From Rhodothermus marinus DSM 4252 (lineage in GTDB: Bacteria; Bacteroidota; Rhodothermia; Rhodothermales; Rhodothermaceae): DNA of 64,000 bases. The stretch spans positions 748,001 to 812,000 of the forward strand of contig NC_013501.1 in the NCBI RefSeq assembly GCF_000024845.1, given 5' to 3'. The notes below the pieces were generated by a model that was given only the letters and a program-made list of their open reading frames with translations, was not told where the DNA came from and ran no database searches. Within the stretch, counting starts at the first letter, position 1. Every line of letters starts with the position of its first letter. Positions 39,456 to 48,688 of the stretch are shown one piece after another. The position numbers and the translations under genes were made by a program.

Positions 39456-42400
39456 ATGTTAAACGACTGGTACAATGTCTGGCGGAACGGCTGGAAGCGA
39501 TTCGGCTTCTGGTTGGTGCATGTCTGGCTGCTCACAGCAAGCGCTTCGATAGCCCAAGCGCAGACGGGAGCGGTTACGGGACGCGTGACAGATGCCGACA
39601 CAGGCGAACCGCTTCCCGGTGTGAATGTGGTGGTGGAAGAACTGGCGACCGGAGCGGCCACCGATGTGGAAGGACGGTATACGATCTCCGGACTGCGGCC
39701 GGGTACCTACACGCTGCGGGCCTCGTTTGTGGGCTATGAAGACCAGACGCAAGCGGTTGCGGTGCGTGCCGGAGAGACGGTGGAGGTGAATTTTGCCCTG
39801 CAGCCCACGACCCTGGGCTTGCAGGAGGTGGTCGTGGTGGGGTATGGCACGCAGCGGTGGGAGGATGTGACGGGTTCGGTGGCGGCAGTCCGTACGGAAA
39901 ACCTGGCGTTGATGCCCGTGACGGGGCCCGATCAAGCGCTGGCCGGTCAGGTGGCCGGGGTGCAGGTGCTGCAGGGGAGCGGCATCCCCGGTGGTGGTCC
40001 ACAGATTCAGGTGCGTGGTGTCGGTGCGATCGGCGCGGGAAATCAACCGCTTTTCGTGGTGGACGGCTTCCCGCTTCCCAGCTCGACCAATGAAATTCGC
40101 AATCCGCTCAACGACATTCCCCCCGAAGACATCGAATCGATTACAATCCTGAAGGACGCTTCGGCGGCAGCAATTTACGGCTCCCGGGCGGCCAACGGCG
40201 TGGTGATCATTACGACAAAGAGCGGGCGGGGACAGCGGCCTACCGTAACGATCACCTCTTCGATCGGCGTGCAGCAGATCCCGCCGGAGCGCAAGCCGGA
40301 CATCATGAGTGCCCGGGAGTTTGCCCAGTGGATGAAGGAGCGCTACGAGGATCACGTGCGGATCGACCTGGGCCGGGAGCCAACCCCGGATGATATTCCG
40401 GAGCCCTATCGCAATCCGGAAAGCGTGCAGGGCGTGGACTGGTTCGATGCCGTAACACGGACGGCCCTGATGTCGGACTTGAACGTAAGCGTCAGTGGAG
40501 GAAGCCAGCTCGTTACCGCCTACTTTTCGGCCGGCGTGTTGCGGCAGGAAGGCGTGCTCAGGAACACCGACTTTACGCGGTATTCCCTCCGGGCCAACCT
40601 GCGCTTCTATCCCAACGACTGGATCAACCTGGGATTGAACGTGTCGCCGGTATTTTCACGGCGCAGTCTGCCCGTGCAGGGGGGCGGTGGCATCTGGGAT
40701 GAGACTTTGCAGCGCAATGCAGGGGCCATTTCGATGGGACAGATTCTGGTAACCTGCCCGATTGCCAGTCTCGACGATGTGCAGGTGGGCTGCCCGGGCA
40801 CCTTATCCTGGCCCAATCCCGTCCTGGCGCTGGAAAGCCTGACGCTTGGCACGGAGTCGGCCCGCTTTGTGGGCAGTTCCTTCGTGGAACTCGAACCTGT
40901 CTCGGGTTTGCGGCTGAAGTCGCAACTGAATACGGAAGTGTTCGGGAGCGAGACCCAGTTCTACCGGCCCTCGACGATCGGAACAATTAACACGCCACCT
41001 CCTCTGGCGCCGCAGGGACGCTACCAGACCAGCAGCTATTTGAACTGGCTGAACGAAAATACGGCCACCTGGAATCTGGCGCTCGGGGATCATTCGGTCG
41101 AGGTGCTGCTGGGCACCAGCTTTCAGAAGCACACGCAGCGGACCGGAAGCTTTACCGGCGAGGAATATCCAAGCGACGAGGTCAAGACGCTGAACGCGGC
41201 CGCGCGCATTACGGGCCAGACGCTGATCGAAGAATGGGGCATGATCTCTTATTTCGGACGGGTCAACTACGAGTATCAGAATAAATACTTCCTCACGGCG
41301 TCGCTGCGTCGCGACGGTTCGTCCCGGTTTGGCCCGAGAAATCGATGGGGGACGTTCCCGGCCGTCGCGCTCGGCTGGCGTCTGTCGGAAGAAGGGTTCC
41401 TGCGGGGGGTTAACTGGATTGACGATCTGAAACTGCGGTTTTCCTGGGGCGAGACCGGTAACAACAACATCGGCAACTACGATTACATCAGCCGGGTGAC
41501 CTCGCAGAATTATGTACTGGGCGGCGGCCTGGCTTCCGGTCGCGTGGTTTCCTCGCTGGGCAACGATCTGCTGGGATGGGAGACCACGCGGGAGACCAAC
41601 CTGGGGCTCGATGTGACGCTGCTGAACAATCGCATCAACCTGAGCGCCGAGGTTTACCAGAGCTATACGACGGATCTGCTTCTTGACGTAGAAATCCCGC
41701 TGTCTTCCGGTTTTACCACGATCAAGGAGAATCGTGGCAAGGTCAGAAACCGGGGAATCGAGGTGGCGCTGCAGACGACCCCGGTCAGAAGAAGCAATTT
41801 CGTCTGGATCTCGAGCTTTAACGTGTCGGCCAACCGAAATGTCGTCCTGGAACTGGGTCCCACCGGCGCGCCCATCTACAGCGGTCGCAGCGGTGAGGCA
41901 AACCCCACGCATATCACGATGATCGGCAAGCCGGTGGGTATGTTTTTCGGGTATGTGTTTGAGGGGCTTTATCGCGACTGGGATGACGTCAACAACAGTC
42001 CGCATTTTCCGGGCGCGATCCCGGGGAACGTGAAGTACCGCGACGTGAACGGAGACGGTACGATCTCACCGGTGAGCGACTTCGACATCATCGGAAATCC
42101 CTACCCGGATCTGGTATTCGGTATCACCAACAGTATCACCTATAAAAACCTGGACGTGCAGCTTGTGCTTACGGGGCAACTGGGCGGGGAGAAGCTGATG
42201 GCCTTCAAGGAATCGCTGAACAACATCGACGGCGTGTTCAATGTGGAGCGCGAGATGCTGCAGCAGTGGCGCTCGCCCGAAGATCCCGGAAACGGCCGGG
42301 TGCCCACGACGGCCGGGACCGCACTTGGCCGGGTCCTGTATCGCGATGTCAACTCGCTGTGGGTCAAAGACGCCTCGCACCTGGCCATCAAGAACATCAC

Positions 42401-42656
42401 GGTCCGCTATAACCTGCCCAACCGCTGGTTCCAGTCCTGGATGTCGATCAACCGGGCGTCCGTCTATCTGAGCGCCCAGAACGTGTACTACTTCACGAGC
42501 TATCCGGGCAATCCGGAGCAGACCAACTACAGCGATATTGTGGTTGATGCCAATACTGCTTTGCGCTATGGCAATCCCAACCTGACGCCCGGGCTGGACT
42601 ATGCGCCCTATCCGTTGCCCCGTACGGTGACGCTGGGCATCGAACTCTCGTTCTGA
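39456..42656 (+). CDS. SusC/RagA-family TonB-linked outer-membrane protein
   Basis: A 1066-residue outer-membrane transporter. Signal peptide (about 1-36, ending AQAQ), carboxypeptidase-like domain (about 40-115, GRVTDADTGEPLPGVNVVVEE), the SusC signature LQEVVVVGYGTQ, a plug with 'IQVRGVGAIGAGNQPLFVVDGFPLP' and NGVVIITTKSG, and a large barrel ending PLPRTVTLGIELSF. The start at 39456 is preferred over an upstream in-frame ATG at 39426 because AAGGAGG lies four bases before it and the earlier ATG falls inside the palindrome. With the SusD-like partner it should import rhamnose-containing oligosaccharides. It is the first gene of the rhamnoside operon. Confidence 0.93.
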   Translation: MLNDWYNVWRNGWKRFGFWLVHVWLLTASASIAQAQTGAVTGRVTDADTGEPLPGVNVVVEELATGAATDVEGRYTISGLRPGTYTLRASFVGYEDQTQAVAVRAGETVEVNFALQPTTLGLQEVVVVGYGTQRWEDVTGSVAAVRTENLALMPVTGPDQALAGQVAGVQVLQGSGIPGGGPQIQVRGVGAIGAGNQPLFVVDGFPLPSSTNEIRNPLNDIPPEDIESITILKDASAAAIYGSRAANGVVIITTKSGRGQRPTVTITSSIGVQQIPPERKPDIMSAREFAQWMKERYEDHVRIDLGREPTPDDIPEPYRNPESVQGVDWFDAVTRTALMSDLNVSVSGGSQLVTAYFSAGVLRQEGVLRNTDFTRYSLRANLRFYPNDWINLGLNVSPVFSRRSLPVQGGGGIWDETLQRNAGAISMGQILVTCPIASLDDVQVGCPGTLSWPNPVLALESLTLGTESARFVGSSFVELEPVSGLRLKSQLNTEVFGSETQFYRPSTIGTINTPPPLAPQGRYQTSSYLNWLNENTATWNLALGDHSVEVLLGTSFQKHTQRTGSFTGEEYPSDEVKTLNAAARITGQTLIEEWGMISYFGRVNYEYQNKYFLTASLRRDGSSRFGPRNRWGTFPAVALGWRLSEEGFLRGVNWIDDLKLRFSWGETGNNNIGNYDYISRVTSQNYVLGGGLASGRVVSSLGNDLLGWETTRETNLGLDVTLLNNRINLSAEVYQSYTTDLLLDVEIPLSSGFTTIKENRGKVRNRGIEVALQTTPVRRSNFVWISSFNVSANRNVVLELGPTGAPIYSGRSGEANPTHITMIGKPVGMFFGYVFEGLYRDWDDVNNSPHFPGAIPGNVKYRDVNGDGTISPVSDFDIIGNPYPDLVFGITNSITYKNLDVQLVLTGQLGGEKLMAFKESLNNIDGVFNVEREMLQQWRSPEDPGNGRVPTTAGTALGRVLYRDVNSLWVKDASHLAIKNITVRYNLPNRWFQSWMSINRASVYLSAQNVYYFTSYPGNPEQTNYSDIVVDANTALRYGNPNLTPGLDYAPYPLPRTVTLGIELSF

Positions 42657-42686
42657 ACGTCAGGATTTCAAACAGCGAGGCAAGCC

Positions 42687-44189
42687 ATGAAACGATATAC
42701 ACTCATTCTGATTGCCGGCCTGCTGATCGCTTCGTGCGACAGCCTGATCGACGTGCAGCCGCAATCGGACATTTCGACGGAGACCTTCTTCCGCACGCCT
42801 GCGCAGATTGATCAGGCGATCCTGGGCGCCTACGGCTATCTGCAGACGCTTTACAGTGGCACCGATTGGAATGGCGCTTTTGTCATGCTCGAAATGCGTT
42901 CCGATAACACAACATATCAGTTTAATGTGGACAATCGGGGCGCGCTTCATGCCGAGCAGATTGATGAATTCAGAGAGCAGTCTGAGAATGTAGTGTTGCA
43001 GTTTTTCTGGCAGACTTCCTATCAGGGAATTTATCAGACCAATGTGATACTGGATCGAATTGAGTCGGTGAATTATGGCAATAATACTGCTTTGAAAGAT
43101 CAGCATATTGGCGAAGCAAAATTTCTGCGTGCTTTTAACTATTTCAATCTGGTCCGGCTGTTCGGCGGCGTGCCGTTGAAGTTGCACGAAATCAAAACGC
43201 CATCGGAAGTGTATGCCGAAGGGCGGGCTTCGGTGGACGAGGTCTATGCACAGATTCTGTCCGACGTGCAGGATGCGGTGCAGAAGTTGCCCTGGACCTA
43301 TCCGGCGGAACAGGCCGGCCGGGCCACGAAAGGAGCGGCGCTGATGCTGCTGGCCGAAGTGCATATGACCCGCCAGAACTTCAGCGAGGCGCGTGCCGCT
43401 CTGGAGCAGATCGTAAGTGCGGGGATCTACGAACTGCTTCCGGATTACGCGGAGGTGTTCAACCCGGCCAGTAAAAACCACCCGGAATCCATCTTTGAGA
43501 TTCAGTACAGCAACAACTACGAGGGCGAAGAGGCGGACTGGATCTTTCAGTTTGCGCCGTTCAATTCGGGCTGTGCGCTGATGCAGGGGCCGTGTCAAGG
43601 ATCTCGTCAATATGCTTGGAATATTCCTACTCGAGATATCATAGAAGCCTATGAGCCCGGTGATCTGCGCAAGGATGTGTCCATCGGCTGGTACGAAGAT
43701 CCTTCCAATGTGCAGTATGACGTCGCCATTGGCGATTCCATTCCCTACGTCAAGAAGTTTGCCTGGCCCTTCAACGCACTGAACCGGACGAACGAAAACT
43801 GGCCGGTTTACCGCTACGCGGAGACGCTGCTGCTCCTGGCCGAAGCGCTGAACGAAGAAGGACGTACGGCCGAGGCGGAGCCCTATCTGAACGCGGTGCG
43901 GGCACGGGCCGGGCTGGCGCCGCTCACGGGGCTGTCTCAGGAGGAATTCCGGCAGGCCGTCTGGCATGAGCAGCGGGTGGAACTGGCCTTCGAGAACAAG
44001 CGCTGGTTCCAGTTGCTCCGGACCGGCCGGGCGCTGGACGTGATGCGTGCCCACGGAGAGCAGATGCGTCAGATTTCGGAGCGCATGGCCCGCGAAAATG
44101 CCTACCAGATCGAGCCGTACCGGCTGCTCTACCCCATTCCGCTGCGCGAAGTTATCTTGAATAACCTGGAACAGAACCCCGGCTATTAA
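42687..44189 (+). CDS. SusD/RagB-family glycan-binding lipoprotein
   Basis: This 500-residue lipoprotein has a lipobox (LLIASC, Cys 17) and SusD signatures: DVQPQSDISTETFFRTPAQIDQAILGAYGYL, AKFLRAFNYFNLVRLFGGVPL, KGAALMLLAEVHM, the YRYAETLLLLAEALNEEGR helix and VELAFENKRWFQLLRTGRA. It forms the lid on the SusC channel and binds glycans at the surface. It starts 30 bases after susC. A segment of about 180 bases (42961-43140) has only about 39% GC by hand count, far below the surroundings, suggesting mosaic ancestry of the binding region. Confidence 0.93.
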   Translation: MKRYTLILIAGLLIASCDSLIDVQPQSDISTETFFRTPAQIDQAILGAYGYLQTLYSGTDWNGAFVMLEMRSDNTTYQFNVDNRGALHAEQIDEFREQSENVVLQFFWQTSYQGIYQTNVILDRIESVNYGNNTALKDQHIGEAKFLRAFNYFNLVRLFGGVPLKLHEIKTPSEVYAEGRASVDEVYAQILSDVQDAVQKLPWTYPAEQAGRATKGAALMLLAEVHMTRQNFSEARAALEQIVSAGIYELLPDYAEVFNPASKNHPESIFEIQYSNNYEGEEADWIFQFAPFNSGCALMQGPCQGSRQYAWNIPTRDIIEAYEPGDLRKDVSIGWYEDPSNVQYDVAIGDSIPYVKKFAWPFNALNRTNENWPVYRYAETLLLLAEALNEEGRTAEAEPYLNAVRARAGLAPLTGLSQEEFRQAVWHEQRVELAFENKRWFQLLRTGRALDVMRAHGEQMRQISERMARENAYQIEPYRLLYPIPLREVILNNLEQNPGY

Positions 44190-44210
44190 TAACCAACCCC
44201 GGATTTTAAC

Positions 44211-47039
44211 ATGCGAATCTGGCTTTGCTTAATGGTGCTCCTCTTTCTGGGAGGAGCGAAAGAGGGGGCTGCGCAGTCGAACCAGGCGTTGCAGGTTGCT
44301 TCGCTCCGCACGGAATACCTTGTCAATCCGATCGGGATCGAGGTCCGGCAGCCGCGGCTGAGCTGGCAGCTGCAGAGCGACCGACGGGATGTACGCCAGG
44401 TGGCCTATCAGATTCAGGTGGCCACCAGCCGCGAAGCGCTCGCGCGCGGACGCGACCTTGTATGGGACAGCGGCCGCGTCGAGTCGGACCAGTCGGTCTT
44501 CGTCCCCTATGGCGGACCGGCGCTGCAGCGCCGCCAGCGCTACTACTGGCGCGTGCGCGTCTGGGACAACCACGGCCGCAGTTCGGCCTGGAGCGAGCCG
44601 GCCTTCTGGGAAATGGGGCTGCTGTCGCCTGACGAGTGGCGGGCGCAGTGGATCACGTACAACTGGGAAGAAGATACCTCGCAGCCTCAACCCGCACCGA
44701 TGCTGCGCCGGACGTTCCGCGTCGAGGGCCGCGTGCGCCGCGCCCGCCTTTACATAACCAGCCTGGGCCTCTACGAGGCGCACCTGAACGGTCGCCGGGT
44801 GGGCGATCAGCTCTTCACGCCGGGCTGGACGAGCTACCACCATCGCCTCCAGTACCAGACCTACGATGTAACGGACCTGCTGCGTCCGGGCGAAAATGCC
44901 CTTGGCGTGATCCTGGGCGATGGATGGTACCGGGGCTATCTGACCTGGTCAGTCCGGCGCAACGTTTACGGCGACCGGCTGGCACTCCTGGCCCAGCTCG
45001 AAATCACCTACGAGGACGGCCGCACGCAGGTCGTGACCTCGGACCCCGACTGGAAGGCGACGACCGGGCCCATCCGTATGTCGGACATCTACATGGGCGA
45101 GATCTACGACGCCCGCCTTGAAAAAGAAGGCTGGACCGAGCCGGGTTACGACGACAGCGACTGGCGGGGCGTGCGCGTGCTGGAGCACCCGAAAGACATC
45201 CTGATTGCGCCCATCGGTCCGCCCGTGCGCCGCATTCAGGAGATCCGTCCGGTCGCGATCCTGTACACGCCCGCAGGCGATACGGTGGTGGACATGGGGC
45301 AGAACATGGTGGGCTGGGTGCGGCTGCGCGTACGGGGGCCGGCTGGCACGGTTGTGACGCTCCGTCATGCCGAAGTGCTGGACAAGCACGGCAATTTCTA
45401 TACGGAAAACCTCCGCCGAGCCAGACAGACGGACCAGTACATCCTCAAGGGAGAAGGTGAGGAAGTTTTCGAGCCCCATTTCACCTTCCACGGCTTCCGC
45501 TACGTGGCCGTCAGCGGCTATCCGGGGGAGCTGACACCTGAGGCCATTACCGGCATCGTGATCCACTCGGCCTTTGAGCCGACCGGCACATGGGTCAGCT
45601 CGGACTCGCTGCTGAACCGGCTTCAGCTCAACATCCAGTGGGGCATGAAGGGCAACTTCCTGGACGTGCCCACCGACTGTCCGCAACGCGACGAGCGGCT
45701 GGGATGGACGGGCGACGCCCAGGTGTTTGCCCGGACGGCCATGTTCAACGGGCTGGTCGGCGGCTTTTTTACCAAGTGGCTGGGGGATGTGGCGGCCGAT
45801 CAGAGCCCGGAAGGAGCTGTACCCCATGTCGTGCCCAACGTCCTGCCTTCCTTTGCAGGACGGTTTCCGGGCGGTGCGACCGGCTGGGCCGATGCCGCCG
45901 TGGTCATTCCCTGGACGATGTACCAGGTGTATGGCGACCGGCGCATTCTGGAGGTGCAGTATCCCAGCATGAAGGCCTGGGTCGAGTACATGCGCCGGGA
46001 AGCAGGCGACGATCTGATCTGGGACACGGGCTTCCACTTTGGCGACTGGCTGGCATTCGTGCCCGAAGAGAATGTGCGGCGGGCCTATCCGGGGGCGACG
46101 ACCGGGCGCGATTTTCTGGCAACCGCCTACTTCGCCTACAGCACACGGCTGCTGGCGCAGGCGGCCGAAGTAATCGGGAAAACCGACGAAGCCCGGCACT
46201 ACCGGCAGTTGTACGAGGCCATCCGGGAAGCCTTCAACCGCGAATTCGTCACACCCAACGGGCGCGTTGCGCAGGCCACTCAGACGGCCTACACGCTGGC
46301 CATTCAGTTCGATCTGTTGCCCGAGCACCTGCGGGCCGAAGCCGGGCGCCGGCTGGCCGAAGACGTGCGCGCTCATAACATGCACCTGACCACGGGCTTT
46401 CTGGGCACCCCGCAGCTACTGCACGCGCTCAGCAACACCGGCCAGCTCGACGTGGCCTACACGCTGCTGCGGCAGACCACCTACCCCTCGTGGCTCTACC
46501 AGGTGAAAATGGGCGCCACCACGATGTGGGAGCGCTGGGACAGCATCAAGCCCGACAGCACCTTCCAGGACCCCAGCATGAATTCCTTCAACCACTATGC
46601 TTATGGCTCGGTGGGCGACTGGATGTATCGCGTGGTGGCGGGAATCGATACGGAAACGCCGGGTTACCAGCGGCTGCGCATCGCGCCGCAGCCGGGAGGT
46701 GGGCTGAAGTGGGTGCAGGCGCGCTACCATTCGCTCTACGGCGAGGTTGCCTCGAGCTGGGAGCTGGTCGATCCACAGACGTTCGTGCTGGAAGTCACCA
46801 TCCCGCCGAACACCACCGCCACCGTGCGCCTGCCGGGCGCGCAGCTGGCGTCGGTGCAGGAAGGCCGACAGCCGGTGCAATCCGCGGCCGGGGTGCATCG
46901 GGCCTATCAGGACGGCGCCGATGTGGTGGTCGAAGTCGGCTCGGGCACCTACCGGTTCACCTATTCGCCCTCGGCGGAGCTGGTCCGGCGCATTCAGACG
47001 CAGCCTGAGGTTGGACAGCCTGTGACGATGAGCTTTTAG
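44211..47039 (+). CDS. Glycoside hydrolase family 78 alpha-L-rhamnosidase
   Basis: A 942-residue exported enzyme with a signal peptide (about 1-21, ending GAAQ). Domain order fits GH78: N-terminal fibronectin-like domain (EYLVNPIGIEVRQPRLSWQL), the rhamnosidase N domain (RRARLYITSLGLYEAHLNGRRVGDQ), a beta domain, the (alpha/alpha)6 catalytic barrel and a C-terminal beta-sandwich. The general acid region CPQRDERLGW begins at residue 490 (E495), and the base region TMWERWDS has E774. It releases L-rhamnose from glycans, flavonoid glycosides or pectic chains. Located 21 bases after the SusD gene, it defines the operon's substrate. Confidence 0.94.
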   Translation: MRIWLCLMVLLFLGGAKEGAAQSNQALQVASLRTEYLVNPIGIEVRQPRLSWQLQSDRRDVRQVAYQIQVATSREALARGRDLVWDSGRVESDQSVFVPYGGPALQRRQRYYWRVRVWDNHGRSSAWSEPAFWEMGLLSPDEWRAQWITYNWEEDTSQPQPAPMLRRTFRVEGRVRRARLYITSLGLYEAHLNGRRVGDQLFTPGWTSYHHRLQYQTYDVTDLLRPGENALGVILGDGWYRGYLTWSVRRNVYGDRLALLAQLEITYEDGRTQVVTSDPDWKATTGPIRMSDIYMGEIYDARLEKEGWTEPGYDDSDWRGVRVLEHPKDILIAPIGPPVRRIQEIRPVAILYTPAGDTVVDMGQNMVGWVRLRVRGPAGTVVTLRHAEVLDKHGNFYTENLRRARQTDQYILKGEGEEVFEPHFTFHGFRYVAVSGYPGELTPEAITGIVIHSAFEPTGTWVSSDSLLNRLQLNIQWGMKGNFLDVPTDCPQRDERLGWTGDAQVFARTAMFNGLVGGFFTKWLGDVAADQSPEGAVPHVVPNVLPSFAGRFPGGATGWADAAVVIPWTMYQVYGDRRILEVQYPSMKAWVEYMRREAGDDLIWDTGFHFGDWLAFVPEENVRRAYPGATTGRDFLATAYFAYSTRLLAQAAEVIGKTDEARHYRQLYEAIREAFNREFVTPNGRVAQATQTAYTLAIQFDLLPEHLRAEAGRRLAEDVRAHNMHLTTGFLGTPQLLHALSNTGQLDVAYTLLRQTTYPSWLYQVKMGATTMWERWDSIKPDSTFQDPSMNSFNHYAYGSVGDWMYRVVAGIDTETPGYQRLRIAPQPGGGLKWVQARYHSLYGEVASSWELVDPQTFVLEVTIPPNTTATVRLPGAQLASVQEGRQPVQSAAGVHRAYQDGADVVVEVGSGTYRFTYSPSAELVRRIQTQPEVGQPVTMSF

Positions 47040-47061
47040 CCACGCAAAACCTGCCGAACGC

Positions 47062-48495
47062 ATGGCACAATCCTCCCGCATGCAGGCCCTGGCGGCGCGG
47101 CTCGACGCGCTCAACGAATTCGACCGCGAGCCGGTAACGCCCGATCGGCTTCAGGGACTGAGCAGTTTCCTGGGACTCTATGCCGGCGAGCACGTGGCGG
47201 GCACGGAGTTCGTCATCGGGCCGCTGTTCGTCGCGCACGGCGTGGCAGCGGCCGATCTGATCGGCGGATTGCTGCTGGGCAACCTGCTGGCCGTGCTTTC
47301 CTGGGCGTTCATCTGTGCGCCGATCGCCGTCCGCACGCGCCTGAATCTCTACTGGCAGCTCCGCAAGATCACGGGGCCGTACCTGCTGGTGCTCTACAAT
47401 CTCGTCAATGCCCTGATGTTCTGCTTCCTGGCCGGCTCCATGATCTCGGTGGCGGCCACGGCCGTCGGCATGCCCTTCGACATGAAAATGCCCGGGCTCG
47501 ACGATCTGTATCCGAACAGCGTGGGCTGGGTGCTGACCGTGTTTTTCGTCGGGGCGGTGGTGACGGTCTTTGCCATCCTGGGCTTCGAAAAGATCGCCCA
47601 GCTGGGTAAGGTGGCGGCCCTGTGGATGTTTCTGGTGTTTGTGGCCTGTGCGCTGGCCGTCCTGCCGCAACTGGGCGTGCATTCGTGGAGCGACTTCTGG
47701 CGCGTGGCCCAGGAGAAGATCTGGACCGGCGAGCCCATGCCGGGCCGCGTGAAGTTCACCTTCTGGCATGTGGTGTTTTTCTCCTGGTTTACGAATATGG
47801 CCATGCATATCGGCATGGCGGACCTGACCGTGTTGCGCTACGCGCGCAAATGGACCTACGGCTTTGCCAGCGCGGCCGGCATGTACCTGGGGCACTTCAT
47901 CGCCTGGATTGCCTCGGGCATCTTGGTGGCGGCCGCGCTGGAGCAGGGCGGCGACGTGGCCCCCGGCCCCATCGCCTACCTGGGGGCCGGCGTGGCCGGG
48001 CTGATCGCGGTCGTGATCGCCGGCTGGACCACGGCCAACCCCACCATCTATCGGGCCGGACTGGCCATCCAGACGATCACGCCCAACTGGAAGCGCTGGA
48101 AGGTGACGCTGGCCGTGGGCGCCGTGACCACCGTCGCCGCGCTGTTCCCGGCCATCATGATGCGGCTGCTCGACTTCGTGGCGCTCTACGGACTGCTGCT
48201 GATGCCTATGGGTGCGGTGATCTTTGCCGACTTCTGGCTGCTGCCGCGCCTGGGATTGCGCTCCTACTATGCCGAGTGGCGCAGGCTGCTCTTCAGCTGG
48301 CCCGCCGCCGTGGCCTGGAGCGGGACGCTGCTCGTGTGCGGGCTGCTGAACCTGCTGCTGGGCTGGCAGATCTTCTTCCTCGGCTTGCCCGGCTGGTTCG
48401 TGGCCGTGGCGCTCTATGTGGGGCTCAGCTACCTGCAGCAGCGCCGCGCGGCGCCGGTGCCGACACCCGAAGTTACCGCAAACCTGACGAAATAA
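47062..48495 (+). CDS. NCS1-like permease, candidate L-rhamnose transporter
   Basis: The 477-residue product has about 12 membrane spans and an N-terminal soluble stretch (FDREPVTPDRLQG). It resembles the nucleobase-cation-symport-1 (purine/cytosine permease-like) group: GLYAGEHVAGTEFVIGPLFV, GLLLGNLLAVLSWAFICAP and a GWTTANPTIYRAGLAIQ segment in the eighth-helix region. Known NCS1 members move nucleobases, hydantoins or vitamins with H+ or Na+. Placement between the rhamnosidase and rhamnose isomerase, with no other sugar carrier in the operon, implies transport of L-rhamnose. That function is inference. The following 60-residue membrane protein starts four bases after it. Confidence 0.8.
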   Translation: MAQSSRMQALAARLDALNEFDREPVTPDRLQGLSSFLGLYAGEHVAGTEFVIGPLFVAHGVAAADLIGGLLLGNLLAVLSWAFICAPIAVRTRLNLYWQLRKITGPYLLVLYNLVNALMFCFLAGSMISVAATAVGMPFDMKMPGLDDLYPNSVGWVLTVFFVGAVVTVFAILGFEKIAQLGKVAALWMFLVFVACALAVLPQLGVHSWSDFWRVAQEKIWTGEPMPGRVKFTFWHVVFFSWFTNMAMHIGMADLTVLRYARKWTYGFASAAGMYLGHFIAWIASGILVAAALEQGGDVAPGPIAYLGAGVAGLIAVVIAGWTTANPTIYRAGLAIQTITPNWKRWKVTLAVGAVTTVAALFPAIMMRLLDFVALYGLLLMPMGAVIFADFWLLPRLGLRSYYAEWRRLLFSWPAAVAWSGTLLVCGLLNLLLGWQIFFLGLPGWFVAVALYVGLSYLQQRRAAPVPTPEVTANLTK

Positions 48496-48499
48496 AACC

Positions 48500-48682
48500 A
48501 TGTTACGCCGTCTGTTGCAGGGACTGTCCGGCCTGGGGCTGGTCCTGACGGTCGCTCCCTCGTGGCTGGTGTTTGCCGGCCGGATTACCTGGGAGATGCA
48601 CGCCGACCTGATGCTGGTGGGAACGGCCCTCTGGTTTGCCACGGCGCCGTTCTGGATGCGATCGAAAGCGGACATGCTCTGA
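48500..48682 (+). CDS. Small two-span membrane protein
   Basis: A 60-residue protein with two hydrophobic helices: LLQGLSGLGLVLTVAPSWLVFAG (about 5-27) and ADLMLVGTALWFATAPFWM (about 35-53), ending in a short basic/acidic tail. It sits between the permease (four bases upstream) and rhamnose isomerase (six bases downstream) in a tightly packed operon, so it is very probably translated. I do not recognise a named family. By position it may be an accessory subunit of the permease, as small membrane partners are for some sodium symporters. Confidence 0.72.
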   Translation: MLRRLLQGLSGLGLVLTVAPSWLVFAGRITWEMHADLMLVGTALWFATAPFWMRSKADML

Positions 48683-48688
48683 AAAACC

